From contig JAQTTI010000042.1 of NCBI GenBank assembly GCA_028710845.1, positions 1 through 8,816 of the forward strand: a stretch of DNA of 8,816 nucleotides, given 5' to 3'. The stretch comes from Candidatus Omnitrophota bacterium. GTDB taxonomy: Bacteria > Omnitrophota > Gorgyraeia > Gygaellales > Profunditerraquicolaceae. Within the stretch, counting starts at the first letter, position 1. Every line of letters starts with the position of its first letter. Below, one piece after another: positions 1 through 6,994 of the stretch. Below the pieces are notes generated by a model that was not told the DNA's origin, ran no database searches, and worked only from the letters and a program-made list of their open reading frames with translations. The translations under genes and the position numbers were made by a program.

Positions 1-861
1 ATTGTTGTTTCAAGCGATATGTACCATGGTTATGACCCGGAAGAAGCAGTTAAAGCCGATGCCTTTACCCTTGATTTAATTAAAAAATTGGACTATGAAA
101 AATTATATTATTCCTTGCGTGATGGTTCGGCTCAGGCTTGCGGTGGATTTGCCATAGTAATTGCTTTAGATTTGGCCAAGCAAAAAGGATTTAATGTCAA
201 GCTCTTAAGTCAAACCAATTCGGCGCAAGTTACAGGAAGCGCCAAAGGAGAATGGACTGTCGGCTACGCAAGTTGTGCAATTGTAGATTCGGAGGGAGAA
301 GATATGTTAAACCAAGAGCAAAGGAAGAAACTTCTAAAATTAGCCAGGAATTCGATAGAAACATACCTAAAAACAGGTAAAAAATTAGAGGTCAATGAAA
401 ATGATCCGGTTTTAAATAAGAATATGGGTGCATTCGTAACTTTGAACAAGGGCAGTGATTTAAGGGGTTGTATTGGAAATCTGGTCGGAAGCCAGCCTAT
501 TTATTTGACAGTCCGCGATATGGCGGTTGAAGCAGCCGTAGATGACCCACGATTTTCTCCTTTAAGTTTAAAGGAATTAAAGGAAGTTGAAATAGAGATT
601 TCCGTATTATCGCCGTTAGTCAGGGTAAAATCAGCCGATGAGATCGAGCTTGGTAAACACGGGGTTTTAGTAAGGAAAGGCGCAAGAAGCGGTGTGTTTT
701 TGCCTCAAGTAGCAACTGAAACCGGCTGGAGCAAAGAAGAGTTCTTAAATAATCTTTGTTCGCATAAAGCCGGTTTACCTGAAAGCTCCTGGAAGGATAA
801 AGATACAGAAATTTATATTTTTAGCGCAGAAGTATTCTCTGAGAAAGAAATTGGCGAATGA
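1..861 (+). CDS. MEMO–AMMECR1 fusion protein (AmmeMemoRadiSam system), 5' end cut off by window
   Basis: The reading frame is open from base 1, so the ATG at 19 is internal; the residues before it read IVVSSD and continue into MYHGYDPEEA, matching the 'SSD..H' segment of MEMO proteins. Numbering from that ATG, residues 1–90 are the C-terminal part of a MEMO domain, with ACGG at 40–43 carrying the conserved Cys (C41, equivalent to C244 of human MEMO1 by motif) and VGYAS closing the domain. Residues about 96–278 form a complete AMMECR1 domain with its hallmark LRGCIG at 148–153. In many bacteria and archaea MEMO and AMMECR1 are encoded with a radical SAM protein, and the trio is called AmmeMemoRadiSam; the biochemical role is unsettled. 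Here the two are one polypeptide. The gene ends in an ATGA overlap with rsmE. The radical SAM partner, if present, would lie upstream of the window. Confidence 0.9.
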   Translation: MVVSSDMYHGYDPEEAVKADAFTLDLIKKLDYEKLYYSLRDGSAQACGGFAIVIALDLAKQKGFNVKLLSQTNSAQVTGSAKGEWTVGYASCAIVDSEGEDMLNQEQRKKLLKLARNSIETYLKTGKKLEVNENDPVLNKNMGAFVTLNKGSDLRGCIGNLVGSQPIYLTVRDMAVEAAVDDPRFSPLSLKELKEVEIEISVLSPLVRVKSADEIELGKHGVLVRKGARSGVFLPQVATETGWSKEEFLNNLCSHKAGLPESSWKDKDTEIYIFSAEVFSEKEIGE

Positions 862-1616
862 ACCGTTTCTTTATTACTAAAATCAAAAAATCAGGCCAAC
901 AGATCATTTTAGATGACCCTGAGCAGCTGCATCATTTAAGAGACGTTCTCAGGGTTAAAATATCCGAAAAAATATCTTTGTTTGATAATTCGGGTACAGA
1001 ATATTTAGCTTTAGTTAAAAATATCGGGCCCGGATCGGCCAGCCTGGAATTAATCGAGGAAAGACATAATGATGACCTGGGCGTTAAAATTACGGTTGCC
1101 TGCGCTATCCCTAAAAACGCAAAATTCGACGAGATTATAGACAAACTTACTCAACTGGGGGTTGAATGCATTATTCCTCTTGAGACCGAAAGGGTAATTG
1201 TTAAGTTAAATAAACACAAAAGATCAAACCGGCTTTTACGCTGGGATAAAATTGCTATCAGCGCGGCAAAACAAAGTAAGCGCAGCAAGTTGCCTATCAT
1301 CAAACCGATCAGCGAATTTAAAGATATAGTTTCTAAAACCGGCGATTTTGACTTAAAACTTATTCCGACCCTGGAAGGCGATAGAAAGTATTTAAGAGAA
1401 ATCTTTAATACCCCAAACAAAAAGATTGGAAAAGTAATAGTGTTGATAGGCCCCGAAGGGGATTTTTCACCCGCCGAAATCACTCTAGCCAAAGATTCCG
1501 GTTTTTTACCTGTTAGTCTGGGAAAACAGGTTTTACGCGTCGATACTGCAGCTATTGCGGTAGTAAGTTATATAAAATTAAATGAAGAACACCTGCCCAA
1601 AAAACCCAACAATTAA
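858..1616 (+). CDS. rsmE: 16S rRNA (uracil1498-N3)-methyltransferase RsmE
   Basis: This 252-residue protein has the usual length and layout of RsmE, a SPOUT-fold enzyme that uses S-adenosylmethionine to methylate N3 of U1498 in 16S rRNA in the ribosomal decoding region. The N-terminal part (1–70) has the PUA-like start with 'HHLRDVLRV' near residues 25–33. The SPOUT knot motifs follow: IGPEGDFS at 197–204 and LGKQVLRVDTA at 221–231. The family usually shows GPEGGFS and LRxETA; here Asp replaces the second Gly of the first motif, and Asp (D229) replaces the Glu. Both changes are mild and I expect an active enzyme. The ATG lies in an ATGA overlap with the preceding gene, so translation is probably coupled. 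The 3' end overlaps mtaB by 35 nt. Confidence 0.93.
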   Translation: MNRFFITKIKKSGQQIILDDPEQLHHLRDVLRVKISEKISLFDNSGTEYLALVKNIGPGSASLELIEERHNDDLGVKITVACAIPKNAKFDEIIDKLTQLGVECIIPLETERVIVKLNKHKRSNRLLRWDKIAISAAKQSKRSKLPIIKPISEFKDIVSKTGDFDLKLIPTLEGDRKYLREIFNTPNKKIGKVIVLIGPEGDFSPAEITLAKDSGFLPVSLGKQVLRVDTAAIAVVSYIKLNEEHLPKKPNN

Positions 1617-2847
1617 ATTCTTTACTCTCGGATGTAAAGCTAATCAATATGACACCCAAAGTATTCGCGAAAGGTTTATAAACAGGGGATTCCGTGAATC
1701 CTTGGATAAAACACCGGATTATTTTTTGGTTAATACCTGCACTGTTACCTCCGGCGCAGATCAGAAATCCCGTAATATTATCCGCAGATGCATAAGAAAT
1801 AACCCCAGCGCTAAAGTAATTGTTACCGGATGCTTAGCCGAAAATGATTGGAAAATACTGGCCGGAATTAAAGGAATTTCCTTTATTATTAAAAAAGGTT
1901 TTTTCCCCGAGGGAATAAGCAGCTTTAGCCAGCATACTCGGGCATTTTTAAAGATTCAAGACGGATGCAGTAATTTCTGCACCTACTGCAAGGTAGCATT
2001 GGTCCGCGGCAATGAGCGTAGTAAAGATCTAAAAAAAATAAGCCAGGAGGTTAAAAAGCTGGCTGCTTGCGGTTATAAAGAGATTGTGCTTACCGGTATA
2101 TGCCTGGGGGCCTACGGCAAAGATTTATCGCCAAGAAAAAGTTTAGCCGATGCAGTCGATATTCTGGAGAATATCAGGGGTTTAACGCGAATAAGATTAA
2201 GTTCTATCGAAGCCGGCGATATAGGCCCTGAGTTAATTAAGCGCCTTGAAAAAAGCTCAAAATTCTGCCGGCACCTGCATATACCAATTCAAAGCGGAGA
2301 TGATTTGATTTTAAAGAAGATGAATCGCAAGTATAGCGCAAAAAATTATCTGGATTTAATTAAGGGTTTAAAAAAAAGAATACCGGGGCTTTGCATAACA
2401 ACCGACTGTTTAGTCGGGTTTCCCGGCGAAACTGCCGAGAATTTTGAAAATACGCTTGATTTGGTAAAAAAAATAATGCCTTTAAAAGTACATGTATTTC
2501 CTTATTCCAGCCGGCCGGGAACTAAAGCCGCTAATTTAGGCGGTATGGTCGATAGCGAAGTCGTTAACCGGCGCTGTAAGCAATTGGAAGCAGTATCAAA
2601 TGAATGCAGGCAAAAATTTATGCGCGGTTTCCTTGGGAAAAAGATCTCCGTTTTGATCGAAGGAAGGTCTAAAGAGGATCCCCGCCTTTTGGAAGGCCTT
2701 ACGGATAACTACTTGCAGGTTAAGTTACCCTTTAGGGCCGGCTTAAAGAACAAAATCGTTCCGGCCCGGGCAAGCAAACTGCAAGCTGACAGTATTTTTG
2801 GCGAATATATTGACAATTGCGGGATTAAATGTAGAATTAAGGCATGA
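1582..2847 (+). CDS. mtaB: tRNA (N6-threonylcarbamoyladenosine37-C2)-methylthiotransferase MtaB
   Basis: This radical SAM methylthiotransferase would convert t6A37 to ms2t6A37 in tRNAs that read ANN codons. The N-terminal UPF0004 domain carries the first iron-sulfur cluster cysteines: C18 (LGCKANQYD), C53 (NTCTVTSGAD) and C84 (TGCLAE). The NTCTVT...ADQKSR pattern favours MtaB over MiaB or RimO. The radical SAM cluster is C129-x3-C133-x2-C136. HLHIPIQSGDD and TTDCLVGFPGE are conserved core motifs, and the last 65 or so residues form a TRAM RNA-binding domain. The start is fixed: a TAA codon directly precedes the ATG in frame, and no other plausible start occurs before the conserved LGCK motif. 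There is no clear Shine-Dalgarno site, and the first 35 nt lie inside rsmE. Oddities are a short stretch (about 45 residues) between C84 and C129 and an unusual CKVALVRG after the radical SAM cysteines where CIIPYARG is typical. Confidence 0.92.
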   Translation: MKNTCPKNPTIKFFTLGCKANQYDTQSIRERFINRGFRESLDKTPDYFLVNTCTVTSGADQKSRNIIRRCIRNNPSAKVIVTGCLAENDWKILAGIKGISFIIKKGFFPEGISSFSQHTRAFLKIQDGCSNFCTYCKVALVRGNERSKDLKKISQEVKKLAACGYKEIVLTGICLGAYGKDLSPRKSLADAVDILENIRGLTRIRLSSIEAGDIGPELIKRLEKSSKFCRHLHIPIQSGDDLILKKMNRKYSAKNYLDLIKGLKKRIPGLCITTDCLVGFPGETAENFENTLDLVKKIMPLKVHVFPYSSRPGTKAANLGGMVDSEVVNRRCKQLEAVSNECRQKFMRGFLGKKISVLIEGRSKEDPRLLEGLTDNYLQVKLPFRAGLKNKIVPARASKLQADSIFGEYIDNCGIKCRIKA

Positions 2848-3227
2848 AGAAAAAAATCTATTATTACCATACAGATTGCGGGGGTGTAGTTTATTATGCT
2901 AATTACCTGATGTTTTTGGAAGAGGCGCGCACCGAGTATTTCGAGTTTAAAAATCTCTCAATTAAACAGTTAGCTGATTCCGGGATTATGTTTATGGTTA
3001 GCCGTCAGGAAGTTGATTACAAATCTCCGGGTAAATACGGGGATGAGCTGTTTATCAAGACTCAAGTCGGAGAGATTACTCCTGTGCGCATCGAATTTTT
3101 GCATGAGATATCTAATCAAAACAACCAAATGCTGGTTAAAGCCAAAACTATCCTCGTTTGCGTTGACAAAAATCTAAAACCGCAGGCCATCCCGGAAGAT
3201 TTAAAGAAGAAATTATCCAGCCGTTAA
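2844..3227 (+). CDS. YbgC/FcbC-type hotdog-fold acyl-CoA thioesterase
   Basis: This 127-residue protein has the length and signature of the 4-hydroxybenzoyl-CoA thioesterase (YbgC/FcbC) family, which hydrolyses acyl-CoA thioesters in the cytoplasm. The N-terminal block YYHTDCGGVVYYANYLMFLE (residues 7–26) contains the conserved Asp (D11) of the TDxxGxVYxxNY active-site motif on the long hotdog helix, followed by EARTEYFE. The middle block VDYKSPGKYGDEL and the final strands fit a single complete hotdog domain. YbgC of proteobacteria sits with tol-pal genes and acts on phospholipid-related acyl-CoAs, but no tol-pal gene is visible here, so the substrate cannot be assigned. The start codon overlaps the mtaB stop (ATGA), indicating translational coupling. 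A standalone generic thioesterase is the main alternative description. Confidence 0.87.
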   Translation: MKKKIYYYHTDCGGVVYYANYLMFLEEARTEYFEFKNLSIKQLADSGIMFMVSRQEVDYKSPGKYGDELFIKTQVGEITPVRIEFLHEISNQNNQMLVKAKTILVCVDKNLKPQAIPEDLKKKLSSR

Positions 3228-3247
3228 ATTTAATTAAGGGTGAGAAA

Positions 3248-3751
3248 ATGAGCGATCAATTAAACTTGTTAAAAATCCGCCGCAGTGTACGTGAATTTAA
3301 AGATCAGGTTATCCCCAAAGAGAAACTTAAAGAAATTATTGATGCCGCCAGGTTTGCTCCGACCGCCAGGAATGTTCAGCCCTGGGAGTTTGTGGTAATA
3401 ACCAATAAAGAAAGAATAAATCAATTAGCTGGTTTGGGGCCAAACGCGAAATTTTTGTCTGGTTCAGCTGCTTGTATAGCCGTTTTTTCTACCGAAACAA
3501 ATTATTTCCTCGAAGATGGGAGCGCTGCAACTTGCAATATCCTTTTGGCTGCTACTGCTCTGGGAATCGGTTCCTGCTGGATAGCCGGTGATAGAAAGCC
3601 TTATGCCCAGCAAGCCGCAAGCTTATTAAATGCCCCGCAGGGTTTAAAATTAATCAGTTTGATCGCTTTAGGTTATCCTAAAGATGAAAACGTATTTAAA
3701 ACGGCCACAAAAAGGAATCTTGATGAATTGTTGCACTGGGAGAAATTTTAA
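3248..3751 (+). CDS. Small nitroreductase-family FMN oxidoreductase
   Basis: This 167-residue protein belongs to the nitroreductase superfamily, in which a homodimer binds FMN at the subunit interface and reduces various substrates with NAD(P)H. The start RRSVREF at residues 11–17 is the phosphate-binding signature, APTARNVQPWEFVVI around residues 37–51 is the second FMN-contact block, and ALGIGSCWIAG is the conserved C-terminal glycine-rich strand. A good ribosome-binding site (AGGGTGAG, about 4 nt before the ATG) is present, as expected because this gene is separated from the upstream thioesterase gene by 20 nt. It is at the short end of the family and lacks extra insertions. The natural substrate cannot be read from the sequence; members do anything from flavin reduction to dehalogenation. 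Confidence 0.88.
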   Translation: MSDQLNLLKIRRSVREFKDQVIPKEKLKEIIDAARFAPTARNVQPWEFVVITNKERINQLAGLGPNAKFLSGSAACIAVFSTETNYFLEDGSAATCNILLAATALGIGSCWIAGDRKPYAQQAASLLNAPQGLKLISLIALGYPKDENVFKTATKRNLDELLHWEKF

Positions 3752-4035
3752 TGCCTAAGTCAGAGTTTGTTTGGCTGGGCAGCTCGGGTTGCCTATTGCC
3801 ATTTTTAATTATATTTAATCTTTTATTTGGAAGGTTTATTTTCGGTTCTGTTCTGGTTTGGCTGGGGCTTGAAATTTTACTGATCCTTATTTTTGGGTTT
3901 AAAATAAGGATGCTTGCCCGTAAGATCAGCCGGAAATTTACGGATTTTAGCCAAGAAGGCCAAAGAAATGGCCCTAAAGGTAAAATAATCGACGTACAGG
4001 GCCAGGTGGTTGAAGAGGATAAGAAATTAGAATAG
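3751..4035 (+). CDS. Small hypothetical membrane protein with two transmembrane helices
   Basis: I do not recognise this 94-residue protein. Two hydrophobic stretches, roughly residues 13–31 and 33–52, form a likely helical hairpin. It is followed by a basic segment (KIRMLARKISRK) that should face the cytoplasm, then a polar, charged tail ending in VVEEDKKLE. The layout resembles small DUF4834-like membrane proteins, but that is a weak comparison. The ATG shares one base with the nitroreductase stop (TAATG), so it is very probably translated by coupling and is a real gene. It is the last gene of the upstream operon; no hairpin terminator is evident after its stop. Confidence 0.65.
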   Translation: MPKSEFVWLGSSGCLLPFLIIFNLLFGRFIFGSVLVWLGLEILLILIFGFKIRMLARKISRKFTDFSQEGQRNGPKGKIIDVQGQVVEEDKKLE

Positions 4036-4069
4036 ATATGCCCGGTTCTTTGAGTTAAAACTATTGATA

Positions 4070-4097
4070 TTGACAAATAATACAGTTGTGTTAAAGT
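4070..4097 (+). promoter_or_regulatory. Sigma-70-type promoter for hppA, extended -10
   Basis: A perfect -35 TTGACA (4070–4075) is followed after 16 nt by TAAAGT (4092–4097), with a TG dinucleotide one base upstream (4089–4090) that makes an extended -10. It lies in the 127-nt gap before hppA, leaving a leader of about 60 nt. This gap is the only sizeable one between the upstream operon and hppA, so hppA most likely has its own transcript. Confidence 0.72.
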
Positions 4098-4145
4098 ATT
4101 CCCTAAATTTTCAAATTAAGAATTGTAAATAAAAACACCTTTTTG

Positions 4146-4152
4146 AAAGGAG
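4146..4152 (+). promoter_or_regulatory. Shine-Dalgarno site deciding the GTG start of hppA
   Basis: AAAGGAG lies 10 nt upstream of the GTG at 4163. It is the strongest ribosome-binding site in the window and supports GTG as the start over the in-frame TTG codons at 4172 and 4175. Confidence 0.75.
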
Positions 4153-4162
4153 CGCAGTAAAA

Positions 4163-6256
4163 GTGGATCTATTGTTGTTAGCACCGGTAGGTTCGATTTT
4201 GGCTTTAGGTTTTGCTTTTTATCTGGCTTTAAGCATTTTAAAAATGGATGAAGGCACAGATAAAATGAAGGAAATTGCCCAGGCGGTCCGGGTGGGGGCC
4301 CAGGCCTATTTAAAAAGGCAGTATTTAGGTGTTTCTATGTTTTTTGTCGTGGTATTCTTTATTCTTTTGGCCATGGCTATGAAGAATTACTTGGTTATAT
4401 TTGTTCCCTTTGCTTTTTTAACCGGAGGATTATTTTCAGGTTTATCCGGGTTTATCGGGATGACTATAGCTACACAATCATCGAGCCGAACAGCTCAGGC
4501 AGCAAGCAAGAGTTTAAATTCAGGCCTGCGGGTGGCTTTTTCAAGTGGCGCGGTTATGGGGCTTACCGTAGTAGGTTTGGGATTATTGGATTTAAGTATC
4601 TGGTATTATTTCCTGAATTGGTATTATTCAACTCATGCGATTCCTTTAGGAACAGATAAGATTGCGGCGATTACATCAACCATGCTTTGTTTTGGTATGG
4701 GCGCTAGCTCCATGGCTTTGTTTGCCAGGGTGGGAGGCGGCATTTTTACCAAAGCTGCCGATGTCGGCGCGGATTTAGTCGGAAAAGTTGAAGCCGGAAT
4801 TCCTGAAGATGATCCGCGTAATCCCGCAGTTATTGCCGATAATGTCGGCGATAATGTCGGCGATGTTGCAGGCATGGGTGCTGACCTTTATGAATCCTAT
4901 GTCGGTTCCATCGTAGCTACCTCTGCTTTAGGTGTTGCAGCGGGCTTAGGTGTTGCCGGCGTAACAGTGCCGATGGTTATGGCGGCAGTAGGCGTAGTCG
5001 CTTCGATTATCGGGACATTCTTTGTAAGAAGCGGGGAACAGGCCAGCCAAAAAATTCTTTTGGCAGCTTTACGTAAAGGCGTATTTACCAGTTCACTCTT
5101 AGTTGCGGTAATTTCATTCTTTTTGATCAAATATACCCTGGGTATAGAGCATTTAGGTGTTTACTGGTCAGTATTAGCAGGTTTAGTTGCCGGCGTACTA
5201 ATCGGTTTATGTACAGAGTATTATACTTCCAGCGGTTTTAAACCGACCCGTACTATTGCCGACGCTTCTTTAACCGGTCCGGCTACAGTAATTATAGGGG
5301 GTATTGCGGTAGGGATGATGTCAACTGCGATTCCGGTAATTATTGTTTGTGTAGCCATATTTATCAGCTTCTATGTTTCCGGTGGTGCGGCTAACTTTAA
5401 TTCCGGCCTTTACGGTATTGCCATCTCGGCAGTTGGCATGTTGTCTACTTTGGGTATAACCTTGGCGACTGATGCCTATGGCCCGGTTGCCGATAATGCC
5501 GGTGGGAACGCGGAAATGTCTAAACTTCCTCCTGAAGTAAGGAAGAGGACCGATGCCTTAGATTCTTTAGGCAATACTACCGCGGCAACCGGTAAAGGTT
5601 TTGCCATCGGTTCAGCTGCCCTTACAGCTTTAGCTTTAATTGCTGCCTACAAAGATCAGGTTATGCTTTTTGGAAAAGATATTAATGCTAATATGATGAA
5701 TCCAACGGTTTTGATTGGCTTGTTCTTAGGCGGAATGTTACCGTTTTTGTTCTGCTCTATGACCATGCGGGCAGTAGGAAGAGCAGCTAGTAAGATTGTG
5801 GTTGAGGTGCGCAGGCAGTTTAAAGAGATAGTCGGGCTTATGGAAGGAAAAGCCAAGCCGGATTATGCACGTTGCGTAAGCATTGCTACCGCAGCAGCCC
5901 AGAAAGAGATGATCGCACCTTCGCTTTTAGCGATTTCTGCTCCGATTGTAGTAGGTTTGGCAATCGGCATTGATGCGGTTGCCGGGCTTTTAGTAGGCGC
6001 AACCGTAACCGGCTTTGTTTTAGCGGTTATGATGGCAAATTCCGGTGGCGCTTGGGATAATGCCAAAAAATTCGTAGAAGAAGGCCATCATGGAGGCAAA
6101 GGTTCAGCCGCCCATAAAGCCACAGTAGTAGGGGACACGGTTGGCGATCCATTTAAAGATACCTCCGGGCCAAGCTTAAACATATTAATCAAGCTTATGT
6201 CCATGGTTTCTATCGTTTTTGTGTCATTTATTATAAAAAATAGTATTTTTAAGTAA
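4163..6256 (+). CDS. hppA: Membrane-bound K+-dependent pyrophosphatase, predicted Na+-translocating
   Basis: This 697-residue integral membrane enzyme hydrolyses cytoplasmic PPi and uses the energy to pump cations out across the inner membrane. The family PPi/Mg motifs are all intact: [11 protein letters not shown] at 200–210, the DNVGDNVGD block just after it, [16 protein letters not shown] in the middle, and [11 protein letters not shown] with [15 protein letters not shown] near the C terminus. In [10 protein letters not shown] (470–479), A474 and G477 are the residues of K+-dependent enzymes; K+-independent ones carry Lys and Thr there. The pumped ion is suggested by DLYE (D241, E244). The Glu lies three residues after the Asp, as in the Thermotoga maritima Na+ pump (D243/E246), rather than seven as in the plant H+ pump (D294/E301). 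Dual Na+/H+ pumping remains possible. The gene starts with GTG and forms its own unit between a promoter and a terminator. Confidence 0.95.
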   Translation: MDLLLLAPVGSILALGFAFYLALSILKMDEGTDKMKEIAQAVRVGAQAYLKRQYLGVSMFFVVVFFILLAMAMKNYLVIFVPFAFLTGGLFSGLSGFIGMTIATQSSSRTAQAASKSLNSGLRVAFSSGAVMGLTVVGLGLLDLSIWYYFLNWYYSTHAIPLGTDKIAAITSTMLCFGMGASSMALFARVGGGIFTKAADVGADLVGKVEAGIPEDDPRNPAVIADNVGDNVGDVAGMGADLYESYVGSIVATSALGVAAGLGVAGVTVPMVMAAVGVVASIIGTFFVRSGEQASQKILLAALRKGVFTSSLLVAVISFFLIKYTLGIEHLGVYWSVLAGLVAGVLIGLCTEYYTSSGFKPTRTIADASLTGPATVIIGGIAVGMMSTAIPVIIVCVAIFISFYVSGGAANFNSGLYGIAISAVGMLSTLGITLATDAYGPVADNAGGNAEMSKLPPEVRKRTDALDSLGNTTAATGKGFAIGSAALTALALIAAYKDQVMLFGKDINANMMNPTVLIGLFLGGMLPFLFCSMTMRAVGRAASKIVVEVRRQFKEIVGLMEGKAKPDYARCVSIATAAAQKEMIAPSLLAISAPIVVGLAIGIDAVAGLLVGATVTGFVLAVMMANSGGAWDNAKKFVEEGHHGGKGSAAHKATVVGDTVGDPFKDTSGPSLNILIKLMSMVSIVFVSFIIKNSIFK

Positions 6257-6270
6257 TTTATAGCTATAAA
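6257..6270. repeat. 14-bp perfect palindrome after the hppA stop
   Basis: TTTATAGCTATAAA begins directly after the hppA TAA and equals its own reverse complement. It lies 5 bp before the terminator stem. It could be a regulator site or a chance AT-rich palindrome; nothing else supports a function. Confidence 0.4.
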
Positions 6271-6275
6271 GGCAT

Positions 6276-6318
6276 AAAATAAGGGGCATTCTGTGTCAGG
6301 AATGCCCCTTATTTTTTT
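6276..6318 (+). terminator. Intrinsic terminator of hppA
   Basis: A perfect 16-bp stem (6276–6291 with 6300–6315) with a GGGGCATTC core and an 8-nt loop is followed by a run of T (6312–6318). The A/T-rich base of the stem could let it act on the opposite strand too, but no opposing gene is present. It separates hppA from the sigma-factor operon. Confidence 0.93.
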
Positions 6319-6347
6319 GTGTTTTAGGTGGTTTTTAATGTTATACT
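6317..6347 (+). promoter_or_regulatory. Extended -10 promoter of the sigma-factor operon
   Basis: TATACT (6342–6347) is preceded by TG at 6339–6340, giving TGnTATACT. A weak -35 candidate, TTGTGT (6317–6322), sits 19 nt upstream and touches the T-run of the hppA terminator. Transcription would begin about 6354–6356, at or next to the A of the sigma-factor ATG at 6355, which predicts a leaderless mRNA. No ECF-type GGAAC-like -35 element was seen. Confidence 0.55.
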
Positions 6348-6354
6348 TGTATTT

Positions 6355-6954
6355 ATGGATGATTTAAGGTTTGTCCAAAGCTGCTTAAAAGGAAACAAAC
6401 AAGCCTGGTCAGAATTTATTTCACGTTATTCCCGCCTGATTTACAACTACATATATAGCACCCTGGCTGTCAAGGGCAGCAGTATCCCTAAAGAACAGGT
6501 GGAGGATGTATTCCAGGAAATATTTCAGGCTTTAATCAAAGATAATTACCGAAAATTAGCCACTTATAAAGGTAAAAACGGTTGTTCCCTGGCCAGTTGG
6601 TTAAGGCAGGTAACCATTAATTTTACCATTGATTATTTACGTAAACTAAGGCCAATTCTTTCGATTGAAGCCGAAAATGAAGAAGGACAAAGCCTTTCAG
6701 ATACGCTCAAGGACCTTTCGCCTAATGCAGCCGAATTCTTCCAGGATCAAAGTAAGCGGCAAACATTGGAAGAATGTATTGCTTTATTGAAATCAGATGA
6801 GCAATTCTTTCTGGAATTATTTTTGAACCAGGGATTAAATCTTGATGAGATCAGGGATTACCTTAAGATCAACCGGGGCGCGGTTGATATGCGTAAGGCC
6901 CGCATCTTGCAAAAATTACAGGCCTGTTTTAAAAAGAAAGGTTTTCTGGGTTAG
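6355..6954 (+). CDS. ECF-type RNA polymerase sigma factor (sigma-70 family)
   Basis: The 199-residue protein has only the sigma2 and sigma4 regions, as in ECF sigma factors that direct RNA polymerase to a small regulon. Region 2 opens with [20 protein letters not shown], then [13 protein letters not shown], then [13 protein letters not shown] (core binding), then [20 protein letters not shown] (-10 recognition). After an acidic linker, sigma4 runs from about residue 139 (EECIALL) to the end, with helix-turn-helix region [21 protein letters not shown] chose the ATG at 6355. A GTG at 6328 would add nine hydrophobic residues (MVFNVILVF) unlike any ECF start, and its codons would contain the promoter -10. 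Neither start has a Shine-Dalgarno site, which fits a leaderless transcript. The next gene encodes a probable zinc-finger anti-sigma factor, the usual ECF partner. The target regulon is unknown. Confidence 0.88.
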   Translation: MDDLRFVQSCLKGNKQAWSEFISRYSRLIYNYIYSTLAVKGSSIPKEQVEDVFQEIFQALIKDNYRKLATYKGKNGCSLASWLRQVTINFTIDYLRKLRPILSIEAENEEGQSLSDTLKDLSPNAAEFFQDQSKRQTLEECIALLKSDEQFFLELFLNQGLNLDEIRDYLKINRGAVDMRKARILQKLQACFKKKGFLG

Positions 6955-6994
6955 ATTTAACATATTGATACGTCTATTCTAATGAGGAAAAAAG

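Noticed and set aside
4838..4861. Two tandem copies of a 12-nt unit (GATAATGTCGGC)
   Set aside because: It encodes the conserved DNVGDNVGD PPi-binding motif, so the repeat is explained by the protein.
4633..5130. Open frames on the minus strand across hppA, and similar ones across other genes
   Set aside because: They mirror well-supported + strand genes, have low-complexity Ala/Thr/Pro/Ser-rich translations and no ribosome-binding sites or recognisable domains.
6328..6354. Nine-residue N-terminal extension of the sigma factor from a GTG start
   Set aside because: It is hydrophobic, unlike ECF N termini, lacks a ribosome-binding site, and contains the promoter -10; the ATG at 6355 fits the family.
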